Source: Prorocentrum cordatum (Eukaryota; Sar; Dinophyceae; Prorocentrales; Prorocentraceae). Taken from it: 64,000 nt of DNA. The DNA lies in contig CAUYUJ010011192.1 in assembly GCA_963575745.1 (NCBI GenBank), positions 273,211 through 337,210 on the forward strand. Direction: 5' to 3'. How positions within the stretch are numbered: the stretch's first letter is position 1; each line of letters starts with the position of its first letter. The position numbers and the translations under genes were made by a program. The notes below the pieces were generated by a model that made no database searches, was not told where the DNA came from, and saw only the letters and a program-made list of their open reading frames with translations. Shown piece by piece: positions 32,658 through 44,800 of this stretch.

Positions 32658-35600
32658 TGCTTTGATTCGTCATATGACTCAAAGCCTGGCAGTGTGCGAA
32701 GGACAGCTGCTGATCCAGGTGGTAGTGTGAAACACACCACACGTTCTTTCTCGCCCGTTGCCGCGGCGAGCTCGCCATAAGTCAGTCCCTTCAGGAAAGC
32801 CATGTTGATGTCCAGGGAAGCGATGATCCAAGCTTTGTTGCATGCAGCAGAACTTGCGAGCAGTCTCTGGCTTGACCTCCTTGCCGTGCCAGAGAAGGTT
32901 TCGACATCAAAGGCTTCAAGGTCCATGAAGCCACGGAGTACCAAGCGTAACCTGATCGTCCTTTCCATTTCGCCCTTTTCGTTCTTGACAAACTTCCATT
33001 TGTATACATTTCGTGACGTCATGATGTTAGACGCTTTGCTCAAGTCAGTCATCTGGAAGCATTTGTTGTCAAGCCAAGTCTTCAGTTCTGTGTAAAGGGC
33101 TTTGGAAACTTTGACTGGATTTGCTTGGATGTCGGCCTTCGTGAGTAGATCGTCTTCCTTGACGACCACGGCACGTTTGGAAGCAGCACTGACGTATACT
33201 CGCATAGTTGTGACGCTGCTGTCATCCAACAATCGGTGTTGCTGCTCGGACAGGACGACTTTGGACATGTCTGCAGTGAAGCAGAGCTCGATGTACTTCC
33301 CGTGCTCATCGGAGTCCAGATCATATTTGCTATCCGGATCCGTGGAGCATAAAGGAACGTAGTAAGAAGTGTCCATGTCGTATCCTGGCGGGTGACCCCG
33401 CTCCGGCAAGTGGCCTTGCACATCTTCACAGGTCGTAGAGACTAACACACACTGTGTGTCTGTCATGTATGTGGGAACTGTATGCATGACTTCCTCTGTG
33501 TCAGCTTCAAGGAGTGTTCTGTCATCCATCAGTTCAGCATACCACGACTTCAAGACAAAAGCATCCAGATCTTCTTCTGTCTCCTCTATGATGGTCGGGA
33601 GCCGACCATCGTTGTCCGTAGGAGGCTCCTCAGGAGCAGCTGCTGGAGGTGATTCGCTTGGTGGTGGACCATCAGCGAGTTCCTCAAACTTAGTGAGGTC
33701 TTGGTCAAACCCAGCAGACGGCTTCCTGGATTTAAGACACTGGATGATGCGTGAGTGTGTGGATCCTGTGATGTCATAGATGTTCAAGGCAGTGCCATCA
33801 GCTTCATAGTAATGAAACCCAGGGGTCACATCGTTATCATAGTGCACTAGTGTACAGCTGTCTGCATAGGGTGCAGCAGGCAACTTCGTCAGGCTCTTGG
33901 CGAGTCGTACAGCAACAACGTTTTCAATACGAAAGTAGTTGCGTATGAGGTACTGAAGAGCCAAGTGCACCTTAGGTGAAAGTCGGCTCGCAGCAGTCAT
34001 CTGCAGCCGACCCTGTTTCGTTGGTAGATATCCGAAAGTCATGGCGGGTTTCCCCGCTGGCAGACCGGCAATAAAGGCCAATACTGTCCGAAGGGCCGTA
34101 TTGTCCGATCCTATCTCGCGGACCATAAGTGCTTCGATGTACAGTGTGTGTCGTGTGTCAGGATACTGTACTCGCACTTCGCGACTACCGACCTTCACGA
34201 TGACCTGGCCTCGGTCAGGTTCGTTGCGGATGACCGGGTATGGACCACTCCATCCACCCCAGTCGTCTTTCGTGGTGGTCGGGCGATGATAGTCCACGAG
34301 ATCTCCCTCTTTGTAGTGAAATTCACCCGTAGCAGTAGTCTTCGTACGGAGAGCCCTGTTCGTCTTGGCAACCGCAGTGGCCTGCGTGATTGCCTCCAGA
34401 CTAACCCTCCTGATTGTTTCCTCCCTTGAGTGATCTGATGATTCAGCGGGCTGATCATGATCTAAGACAGGGAAATCGGGAAGCATAGCTGGTTGTCTGC
34501 CATACAGCGCATTGTACGGAGACACTTCATTGTAGAAGGTAAATGCGTTGCTGGCAAACAAGGCTTCATGTAAGAGACGAGTGAAATTGAGAGGGATATT
34601 TAATCTATTCAATTCTTCTCCCATCACGTGTAGGAGGTGTCGCAGGATGCCGTTCCTAGCTTCGATAGTTGTAGCGTGTTGGCCACGCGCTCGAATACGA
34701 AGCTCTGTTCCCTTAGCCTTAAGGATGGCCTTTGCTGTATCATTATTCAGTGCTCCTTCCCCATCGGAGTATAGGATTTTAGCAGGGCCATGCTGCATCC
34801 AAGTCGTATGATAGGCATCGAGAACAGTATGCATAGCTTTATCAGGAATCTCTGTGCCAGCTGCCCAGCGAATACAACGGTCGATGATGTGAAAAACAAT
34901 ATGTTCCTGTTTATAAAAGAAGAGATCACATTCGACTTCCTCGTTGAAACGTCCTGGCAGTGACACAGAAGGCATCACCGTGTTGCCTGGTTTGTCCCAG
35001 GCTCGACATTCCCTACACGAGTCACAAATGCCTTTGATCAGACTCAAACGGGTTTCACCCAGACCAACCTTGGTTAGAATCATCCGCATTTTTGGCTCCT
35101 TGGCATGAAACCATCTCAGGTGGAGTTTGCGGAGTTCTCGCTGCACTACAGCTGGGTCGAAGCTGCGCAGGTTTTGGAGGCTGAGCTGAACGTCGAAGCG
35201 AGTCCAATCAGGGAGCCTTGGCCTTGGCCTCGGCTCTGCTTGAGGCTGCGGCGGTGGTGGAGGATCTCCTCCCTCCATGCGTCCGCGCCTTGCTGCAACT
35301 TGTGGCAGTCTACGGTGATCGTCAGAGCTGCCAGCGCCACTGTTGCCACCATTAGCCCCGTCGGCTCTGGTGATGTCATGGCTGCTGGCGCCTGCGGTTG
35401 GATCGCCCTCACCAGGCCGTGGCGGCCTAGGCGCGCGTATGCGCGCTCTCGCGGCCGGCGCCGCTTTTGCGGCTGGCGCCGCTTCTGCGGCTGGAGCCGC
35501 TTCCGCGGCTGGCGCCGCAGGAGCGGCTTGCCCCGCCGGGCGCGGCTGGCCAAAGTTATCTGGCAGCTTCCATTTTTCGGCGAATCTGCATTGGCCAGAT

Positions 35601-37080
35601 ATCTTGGTGTGGTGAGGATTGCTCTTCTGATATTCCTTCTTACAGCTTGGACAGTCCCAGTAATACGGTTCAACATCATACCACCGACACATCTTCGGAT
35701 CCCTACTGTGCTTTGGTGATTGCTTGTAGTTGTTGTCCACACAGCCAGGGCACCCAAGACCGCCAGGTGGTGGTCGCCAGATTTCTCCGTTTGGGTGTCT
35801 CCGGATTGTTGGGTCGTCCAAGTCGTAGCCAGCACTGTTTGTTACGAACGCATAGCTGCGTTCACGATTCGCGAATGGATCGCGACCGTAAGCAAACAGG
35901 TCTTTGGCGATTTGCACCGCATCAACGATCAATGACTGCATTCTGTAGGTATACTGTGCCGCCCTTGCTAGCTCTTTGTTACAAGCATTGGCGTGCACAT
36001 GATTTCCTGGACAACGCTTGCCTCTGAAAGGTGCCAACAACTCTTCTTTATTTGCCATTATCTGTGTTGGCTTGCGGATGTATTGTCCAAATGAATCTTT
36101 GAGACCAGTCGTGCACTGATCAATGATTGTTTGGCAAGTGACCTTGCGTTGTGCCAGTTCTTTCCATGGCTGGATCTCATCCACCCACGTGCCCATTGGT
36201 TGTTCCCTGAGAAAGAAACGTCTTAGGTCGTCTTGTAATAGAGCGACTGTTCCACAGAACGTGATGTGAGGCAGGTCCTCTTTGTGGTGTTTAAGCCACG
36301 TATCATGATTGACCTGTGCGTTGAAGTAGGAAGGGAGTCCAGTAGTTCTGCAACTTGGCTGCAGAATCGTGATCTTGACAAAGCAAGTCTTGAGGTAGTG
36401 GAGGACTGCTCTTTGTACTTCCGAGTTTCCAAGGTCAACCATAGATATCTTGTCAAGGTTCCCGCCTGACGAGAGTCCCCTCTTGAAGGCTAATATGGAT
36501 ATACCACCCTTGCCCCCACATAATTCAAGCATGTCCACTTGATTGTTTCTGCCGTAGCATAACGACTGGACTATCGAGAAGACATCAGCATGTGAGTCAG
36601 CGGGTTGCCCCGCCGGTAACATCATGAAGATGTCCTCTGATTCGCTGTCCGAGTCCGAGTCGTCAAGAGGAACGTCGTTGAAATATGTGGAGCAGTCAAG
36701 CCCTTTGAGGTCCTCTCCACAGTCGTCGTTACCGTCTTCCACTTTCTTCGGGACTTTCTTCGGTTTGATGCCGGCTTCTTTGTCAGCTTTCTGCTTTTCT
36801 TTCTGTTTTATCCTGGCATCAGTGGGCAACGCAGTTTCCGCGGAGAGATCCGCTGCGGAGGAATCCGCTGTAAAATCAGGAAATGGCGGAATTTCAGGAA
36901 GGTTGTTGGTGGGTCGCGTTTGGCAACGCTCAATCGAAGGGGGAGGAGATCGATCGTCGTCGACGATCGTCACACGCTTTGGGCGTGGCCTTCGCGACTC
37001 ACCATTGCCATGAAGAACTGGAGCCGGAGGCTCCCAGTATAGCCGAGTACTGATGTTTGTAACCCCATCAGGTAATGGAG
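32597..37080 (-). CDS. Copia pol: cytosine-MTase-like domain, integrase, RT fingers
   Basis: The frame is open from about 37,080. A Lys-rich, acidic N-terminal part is followed near 36,540-35,830 by a methyltransferase-like domain: QVDMLELCGGKGGIS (SAM-binding loop), SMVDLGNSE, ITILQPSCRTTG (Pro-Ser-Cys at the place of the PPC catalytic loop), LREQPMGTW (at the ENV/ENP place). A Pro/Ala-rich linker with AAPAA repeats follows, then the integrase: HLRWFH...CDSCREC zinc site (35,120-34,990), ECDLFF, LYSDGEGAL and TTIEARNG giving D, D, E (34,940, 34,770, 34,660). The C-terminus is the copia RT start (RTIRLRLVLRGFMD, SLDINMAFLKG). It ends at a -1 break near 32,620. Confidence 0.88.
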
Positions 37081-37977
37081 CTACATAATTGTACCCAGTT
37101 GGCTGATCCTGGATTCTATGTCTTGAACGATCTTGTTCGTGTCCAGGTCGGTCGTGACCCTACGAACCACATGGTCCCATTGAGGGCCCTTTTGTGGACA
37201 TTGAACGTAGTGTCTGACCTTTTTGTCAACGCGTGTACACACACTGAGGTGTACCGCACTCCGCTCATTCCTGATCATGTTGGCTTTATCGAGTTGATCA
37301 AGGAAGCGTGCAATAATAATAGCCAAAGTTTTATACCGAAACTCGGCACGTTGCTGATCTTGGCCATACCAATCCAAATCATGCTCCTTGTGTGATCCAC
37401 AAGTACATTTCCATAAGTTTATCGGTATATGAGGACAAGATGTAGCAACTTGTATATAAGAACCACTGGGATATTTACTGGATCGGTCAAACTTGATACC
37501 GAAATGACAGAGTCTGATTCGTATAACGCTTAGCTTCAAATCTTCGATAACATCTTTGATCGGACCCTGTTTCCAGAAATACCCGGGTGGCCCCAGGATA
37601 ACTATCTGCATTCTCAGAGCACGCGCTTTGATCAGGAGATTTTGTATACGTTGATAATGTGGTCCCGCCCTCTTTCCTGGAGTACGCACGTACCAATCAG
37701 AGGGTGTGGCCACCCACAACATATTGTAGTCTCCTGCCAACAAATTTCCCAAATACTGTGTTCCAGTTGAAGTCATTACCTCATTATGGGTAATCCGGTC
37801 GCATATATATCCACGGGTTCGGAGTTCAGCGCAAGCTGTGCGAATATCTTCGATGACGAGGCATTTTGAATGATATTTTTCTTCTCGGGCCTCAGCGCGG
37901 CCAACGTATGTCGCGAGGAGGCCGGTATTCGGCTTCTCTTCGCAAGCGAGCGCCGCCGGCGCGCCCGCCTGCCCCCG
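37081..37977 (-). CDS. Copia polyprotein segment of unknown function after an in-frame TGA
   Basis: The same frame as the protease segment continues beyond TGA 37,978-37,980. Conserved-looking core: CLVIEDIRTACAELRTRGY, GDYNMLWVATPSDWYVR, IVILGPPGYFWKQGPI, LCHFGIKFD, SGSYIQVATSCPHIP and CTCGSHKEHDLDWYG. The aromatic- and Cys-rich wording recalls blocks seen in other dinoflagellate copia polyproteins, and GPPGYFWK before FGIKFD resembles a degenerate methyltransferase half; both are impressions from memory. The segment ends at TAG 37,081-37,083, next to the second -1 break (GGTACAATTATG). Confidence 0.6.
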   Translation of the reverse strand, partial: RGQAGAPAALACEEKPNTGLLATYVGRAEAREEKYHSKCLVIEDIRTACAELRTRGYICDRITHNEVMTSTGTQYLGNLLAGDYNMLWVATPSDWYVRTPGKRAGPHYQRIQNLLIKARALRMQIVILGPPGYFWKQGPIKDVIEDLKLSVIRIRLCHFGIKFDRSSKYPSGSYIQVATSCPHIPINLWKCTCGSHKEHDLDWYGQDQQRAEFRYKTLAIIIARFLDQLDKANMIRNERSAVHLSVCTRVDKKVRHYVQCPQKGPQWDHVVRRVTTDLDTNKIVQDIESRISQLGTIM

Positions 37978-38883
37978 TCAGTGGGGCATGCTGTCAGCGG
38001 ATGGCTCCGCAGGAGTCACTGGTGCGGCTACGCTCACGATCTCCACGCGGGTTGGCCCCGCAAAATCCGACGAGCCTCCGCCCGTGCAGCTTGGTGGTGG
38101 TGGCGGTGTCGCGGGAGGCCCCGCTTGGTTCTCAGGCGTCCATTTATTCACCGCCTCCTGGACTGCCCAGAATATCTCAGACTTCAGGGCATCCTTCATA
38201 TGTGGCCAGGTCCCTTCAGGACACTGTTGGCCTTTCCACCAGCTGTTCAGCGTCCTGTCCACGATCGCACGGGTCGTGTCTTCCAGGAGCTGCTTGTCGA
38301 GATACGGCTCGACAATGAACGTATCAGTCGTGACGGTCATGGACTGTCCCATCGCGGGTTGCCCCGCTGTGGTCTCGGCGGGTGGCCCCGCACTTACCCC
38401 GGCGGGTGGCCCCGCATTGACGGAGTCCTCGTCGTTCTCCGTCTCGGTGTAGCCATCTCGACTACTGCGGATTGTAAAGGTGTTCGTGACCGTCTGGCTT
38501 TTCGCCCCGTCATACAACCCGCAGGGAATGGCTAGATGTCCTGAGGGGGTTTTCTTCGCCCTCAGGACCTTGGCGCCCCTCCCCAGCTTAAGAGTATAAT
38601 CTCCGCTGGGGAAGATTACCTTCTGGTAGCCTGGCTTCAGCACGATGATTGTGTCACGTGCTTCCATGGCGCCCAGGCCCCAGATGGCTGGGAGGTTTGC
38701 ACCTGAGCCCTCTGCGATGTTGGAAGCATACTCCTCGATGCGGGGGCTTGCCTCATTGGCGTATTGCACCCCGATCTTGAAGTTGCCCATTTTCCGACAG
38801 ATCGCAGCACCCTCACCGACACCGTTGATGTAGAGGGTTTTGCTCAGTGTGCATATGGCCGGTCTGTGATTGTACCTGGCCAT
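37978..38883 (-). CDS. Copia protease second half and linker
   Basis: Continues the aspartic protease that starts in the preceding frame (LDIGSNVNII near 38,930). LPAIWGLGAMEARDTIIVL is the hydrophobic strand-turn expected in the second half of a retropepsin, and IPCGLYDGAK closes the domain. A linker with AGPPA repeats and ETENDEDS follows. The true upstream joint is the -1 break near 38,910 in GGAGCAATACGG, where one extra A would make the frames continuous. The frame ends in TGA at 37,978-37,980. Confidence 0.8.
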   Translation of the reverse strand: MARYNHRPAICTLSKTLYINGVGEGAAICRKMGNFKIGVQYANEASPRIEEYASNIAEGSGANLPAIWGLGAMEARDTIIVLKPGYQKVIFPSGDYTLKLGRGAKVLRAKKTPSGHLAIPCGLYDGAKSQTVTNTFTIRSSRDGYTETENDEDSVNAGPPAGVSAGPPAETTAGQPAMGQSMTVTTDTFIVEPYLDKQLLEDTTRAIVDRTLNSWWKGQQCPEGTWPHMKDALKSEIFWAVQEAVNKWTPENQAGPPATPPPPPSCTGGGSSDFAGPTRVEIVSVAAPVTPAEPSADSMPH

Positions 38884-41800
38884 AACCTCCTGGAAGGTTC
38901 GTGCCGTATTGCTCCGATGATGTTCACGTTGGAGCCAATGTCTAGCATGAACGATATGCAGGGCATTCCGTCTTCGTCGGGGAAGAATGTCCCTGTCCGC
39001 GCCGCCAGAGCCATCGTACCATGGTCATCAGTATGGTACGTAATCTGTGAACCGAGCGTGCCTTTCAATAGGCGTTGTTCCAGCACCCACTGGCTCATTG
39101 TTAACTCGGTGCACCACATTTGCTCATATTGGCGGCGCTCCTCCACGGTAATTGGTTCCTGTTCAAGAACCCAATAATTCGCAGAGAGTGTGGAGGTCCA
39201 CTCACCTCCTGGCGGAAGCGTATCCGTGACGTCACGTGTGTAGGTCAGCCCTTCCGTATTGATCATGAAGGTATTGTGGAATTGGGCTGCCTCCGCGCTT
39301 TCAGCACTGGCCCGGCTCCTAGCGCTTACCGGGCTCGCTACACGTGAGGTTCTGGACCCGCCTCCGCTCCTGCCACTCCGCCTGATATTGGCCTCCATTG
39401 CTCTCAGGAATCCTGGATTCGGAGGTCCATTTGCGGGTGGCCCCGCTTTGGCGGCGGGAGCCGCTTCGGCGGGCGGCCCCGCTTTGGCGGCGGGAGTCGC
39501 TTCGGCGGGTGGCCCCGCTGCTGGGGGCCCCTGTGCTCGAAGCGTAGGCAGGATTGGCATCTGGATGCCTTGCTCTGGCGCTGGCCAGGGGTGTGTCTGT
39601 GCAGCTGGGGCACGTGCGGATGGCTCCGCCGAGGCGGCTCGAGCCTCTAGTGCCTCCACTGCTTCCCGCAGCCGACGCAGTTCCCGAGCATCCACCACGT
39701 ATCTTTCCTGCTGGCGCGCCTGTTCCGACTCAGCGTCGCGCTGTCCAGCATACGGGAAATGTGCTGTGATTATGCCCGGCCCACGACATACAGCGCAGGG
39801 TGCCTCGTTTGGCGCACCTGGCCGCTGATTGCGGACGTGCTGCTGTGCAACACGATCCCAGCATATATCGTGGAAGAAGTGCCCGCACGCCAGTCTCCAC
39901 ACCGTGGTGCCCATCTCGTAGGGGTCCATACAGATTGGGCACTGTGTGAAGTTGTAGTCTGAAATGACTGGAGTAGGCACGTCGGGGCGAGTCCGAGCCT
40001 GACGCTCGAAAGTAGTTTCGCCCTCCCGATATGGCGTCGGTGGCGGCAGTCTATCTGTCCGTTCAGCGGGTGGCCCCGCGTCTGCGGGTGTCCCCGCTTG
40101 GTTTTCACGCTCGATCCTTCTCTGGATCGCGCGCTGTTGGCGCAGCCTAGCGTTGTCCCGAGCCTGCTGCCTAGATGCCAGTATCGCTTGCTGCGTGTTG
40201 TGCACGTCGCGAATGTAGTCTGGCATGCTGCCCAGAGCGGCTGGCACCGCGAGACCAGCTGGCTGAACTACGGTCTCGGGGTCCGTCGGCGTGGGCATGT
40301 AGGCGTAGTGCGGCATAGACTGCGCATCGACTGCTCGTGTAAACTGCAAACGAAACATCTCATTGGCCAGATTCCGAGTGTATTCGTTCGCAGGTGGCCC
40401 CGCAATCATAGGAGTGTTATTCATCTGCGCGTAGTACTCCGGGTACATCGGCGCGTCCATGGCCTGTGCCTCTGCTGGTCCATGATTGTCCCATCCATAT
40501 ATTGGGTGTGATGCTATTCCTGGAATAAACACCTGTCGATATGGATTCGTGGGATCAGCATTTGGAGCATCTTCAGAAGTCCAGCTCCAGAGAGGCCGAA
40601 AGTCGCCATGATTCGTAACATCTATGTTGCGGTTCCGCAACAGGCTGGGCACTCTATCAGCTTGTTGCTGCAAAAAGGTAGCCTGTGCTCTCAAGTTGGC
40701 TGCCCGACGTTCGTAGTCTGAACCTTGCTGTCCGTCAGCGGGTGGCCCCGCATGTGCGGATGACTCCGCAGGCGTTCGCTCGGCGGGTGACCCCGCAGCC
40801 ACTCCTCCTTCACTACCCCTCGGAGTGCCAAAGGGAGTGGTCGCCTGGAGTGCCGCTGCGAGCGTCGGATTCCCGCGAATCGCCTGGAGTCTCTGCCACA
40901 AGCTGTTTTCGCTCGTTTCAGACGGCGGAGTCCGAAACGGCGAGCCACCATCTGATCCGCCCATAGGGACAAACCTCGCACCTCCAGCTTGCTGCGGAGG
41001 GCGTTGTGGTTGTGGTCCTAGGATGCCTGGTGGCCCCGCAGGAGGGCGCAGGTTCCTCTGCTGTGCGTCTTGGATACCTGCATGCACCGCCCACGGGTCA
41101 GCACGATATAGCTGATCGGTCAGTCCAGAAACGTCGGCTGATGTCAGATGGCTGTTGAGAGCGTGGACCCAAGACTGCTGGTCCGGCCTCCAAGGAGATG
41201 CTACCGTCGCCACCGGTGTGACTACTTGCTGCCATGAACCGTCCGAGGTGTCTACCGCGGGTGTCCCCGCTCCTGCGGGTGGCCCCGCTTCAGGCATGAC
41301 CTCGTCCTCCTGGGCATTCATCATGAGGACCGTCTGTGTGTCGTACGGTCGTGGAGCAACATCTTGCTCGGTCATGACCAAATTAAATGGACGACCGTCC
41401 GTCTTAGTCCAGCCCTTGAGGTACATGGCGTGATCTTCCATTACCGCCACAGTTCTGTCACACATTTTAAGTGGCAGGTAGTCATCAGTGCGAATCCTGT
41501 CCGCGGGTTGGCCCCGCCTCCGCGACTTGTCATAAAACAGCGGATTGCTCCAGGCTTCGCCGACCCGATATTTCGCAATGCTCACTATCTGGAGGATATG
41601 ATCGGGCGGTATACGTCCGTCGTGGCCCCGTGTCATGACTATGTCATTTGCTGATCTCCATAGAGAGAAGCCACTGGACAACATCTTGTTGATGCTGCAG
41701 AATATGAGCACCTCCGAGTCAGGACGGATGCCCGATTGAATCCTCGGGTCGCCCGGGAGGTAGGGGCAGCCGTGCACAAATTGGCGCCCCCCCTTCCTCT

Positions 41801-44800
41801 TCGGGTTGTCCTGTGCGAGGCATGACAGGCCATTAGCAAGGATGTCCTTGACATACTCCCACTGTGTCCCGTGGATGAAATATACTGGGTCGTCTGGTTC
41901 TTTCATCCATGTTGTGATCGGCTTGTACAACGACTCGGGACAGTGGATGCCTGGGCTGCTGTGGCCGTTCGTGGCTCTGATGAAGTACTGTGGCCTGCGT
42001 GCCGTTGGTCGAAACCTGGGAGGCAGCAGCATGCTGTCATCAACGCACTTCATCTGGAGCCTGCCCTTCTGCATGCCGTGATGGTCAATCATCTCACAGC
42101 AGTTTAGCAGCACCCAATACACGTATGACGTGTGGGGCCTGCCCTTGATCAGCACCTCGTGCATTTCACGATAGTGCTTATACTGATCATTTTCAGTCCA
42201 GTTTGTCAGCAGATCGTCAACGACAACCCAGCCATCGTATGGATCGAAAGTGCTGATCTTTTCGAAGTGTCGGTTGAATCCGTCCTTATAATATGGACTG
42301 TGGCGTAGGGCCGTAGAAAACCACATTGACACCTTGGTCATCTGCCCTTCACGCGGCAAAGTCGGATCCATGCCGAACTGTTCCATGACCTTCAGGAGCG
42401 CTTCTTTATGCTGCGCAACGCGTAGTGGCGGCCTGTCTCGCAGCATATTTCCCACGGTCTGTTGTTCACGTTCCCAGTCGTTGTGGCACTTGAAATTACG
42501 ACGAACCGGACAATTAATGACTTCGTATCGGTCCGTATCGTCTGGAGTGACTCGTGGGTTTATGGTGCGCTTCGGGCCCTTGCCGACAATGCCTTGCCAG
42601 TATTCGATGGCTCCCAAAGGGATGTTCCTGAGAACAGACATTATTGGCTGCCCTTGTGCGGGCGGCCCCGCTAGTGCAGCCGGCGGCGCTTTAGCGGGTG
42701 GCCCCGCTAATGCAGCTGGCGCCGCTTTAACGGGTGGCCCTCCAGAGCCGGCGGCTGACGAGGCAGCTCCTGCGGATGACTCCGCGCCAGGGTTCGGGTG
42801 ACCTTTGTCAGCAGTTGCATCATCGGTTAGTTTCTGTTGGTCGCCAAACTCTTTGAGGACTCTGAAGCGTTCTTCTCTTGAGAGAGTGCCTTCTGCGGGT
42901 GTCCCCGCTGTCACGGCTGGCGCCGCTTTAGCGGGTGGCCCCGCAGAGCCCTTGTCCTCCTTAGCCTTGGCGGCCGCTTCTGCCCGCACCGACCTCGTCC
43001 CAGCTTCGGGCTTCGGCTGCGCTTTCATTCGTGCCGAACCTGGTCGTGGTGCAAGGCGTGGCTGATGCAGAGTTGGAGTCCAGTCACCTCGGAAAGCTGC
43101 CTTAGGCTTGTCGCGAGCTTCGTCCTTGACATCGCCTTGGGTCGCCGGCGGCATCGGGGTCGATGGTCCAGCAAAAGCCTTCTTCCTCTCTGTCACGGAC
43201 GGACCGGGAGGACCTGCCGGCTCAAGATCGTCCGTCTTGGCAATCCCTCTGGCCTTCGCCCGCTCATGTGTGCCTTCGGGGCTCTTGGACGGTTGCCTTT
43301 TCGCAGGAGTCGGTGAAGACGAGGAGTCGGCTTTAGGTCTTGGCGGTGGTCTGCTGCTCTTGCCTGGTCGTGGACCAGGAGGGTCTCTAGGAGGGCCTTC
43401 TGGCTGGCCATGATCATGGATGACCTGCCTCATCTGGTCGATGTCGGCAGTGCCCTTTATGGCCAGCTTGTACTTGCCATTCTCATGGCGGTAGAGTACC
43501 CTCGTGCAGAACCACTTCTGCGCCGAAGAGCTGTAGTACCAGCAGGCGCTTCCGTCAGGGAATGGATTCTCTGAGCCGTCTTCCGCCGCCCATTCTTCAT
43601 TTAGCTCGGTGCGGTCAGTGCCGGCGGCGGACCCGGCTGCAGAAGCAACATCTATCCACTCGTCGTCCGCAGATCCAGCGGCTGGTGCCGCTTCTGCGGG
43701 TGACCCCGCTTCCTTGCTGGATTCTGCGGGTGACCCCGCTTCCTTGCTGGGTTCTGCGGGTGACCCCGCTTCCTTACTGGATTCTGCGGGTGACCCCGCC
43801 TCCTTATGGAATCGGCGGTTCCATTCCTTGAGGCGGTGGTCATTGGGAAGCTTTGCCCAATTTTCCCTGACGGTGTTGGCCACCTCTTCGGTCATAGGGA
43901 CGCGATCGGCTTCGGTGATGCGCCTTCCTCCTCCAGGAACCTCCTTGTTCGGATCATGGACGTTACCAGCGTCATCTCCGTGAGACCAATTCCACGGGGT
44001 CTCTCCGTGATGAGGGCTCCTGGAGGGGCGGTCCATCGGACACCTGCGCATGTGGCCTTTGAAGGGCTCGCACTGACATACTTGCTTCCTGTATGTCTTG
44101 CGGTCAGTGATGATCTCCTGCTTCTTCGCCCTTTTGTCCCAAGCCTCTGGCGTCTTGGTCTTACCGCCCTTGGTACGGATTATCGCGCCAGTTTCGTCCC
44201 TTTTGGTGCAGTACTCTTTAGAATACCAGTGCCGAAGAGTATCCATAGAGTAGCCGGGGTACCATCTGATGTACCAATCCGGCACCTGCTGAGCAGATAC
44301 TCCAACGGAGTGCTCAGTGCTGTATGGATAGCCCGATTCGTCATGCGTCGGGCGTCTAGGAGCTGAGCGGCTCCTTCCGCGGGCTGGCCCCGCTGACGCA
44401 CTACCACGTGTCATTGGCCTTTGATCGTCATGCTCTGAGTCTCGGGGAGGCGACGGTCGCCTGTCCCTCTTGGCGTAACGCATGTCCTCCGAGTCCTCTG
44501 AGCTGTCTTGGACCATGAACACGTTTTGATAAGGGCTTCTGAAGTATCCGATGTCATTTAACTGCTCCATCGAGAGGTCGTTAATGTCCATCTGATCACA
44601 ACCTTGCATGAATACATCCATAGACCAAGCGGGTGGCCCCGCTGTTGTGTCTGGCATCTCTTCGGCGGGTGACCCCGCTAGAGCTTGGAGTGCTGTAAGC
44701 ATCTGAGATGCTGACATGTTCGAATCCAAGTATGGACGTAGACGGGCAACTCCTGGGTGTGACAGCAGTTCGTTCATCGTCATCTGCTGCTGTGCTGGCG

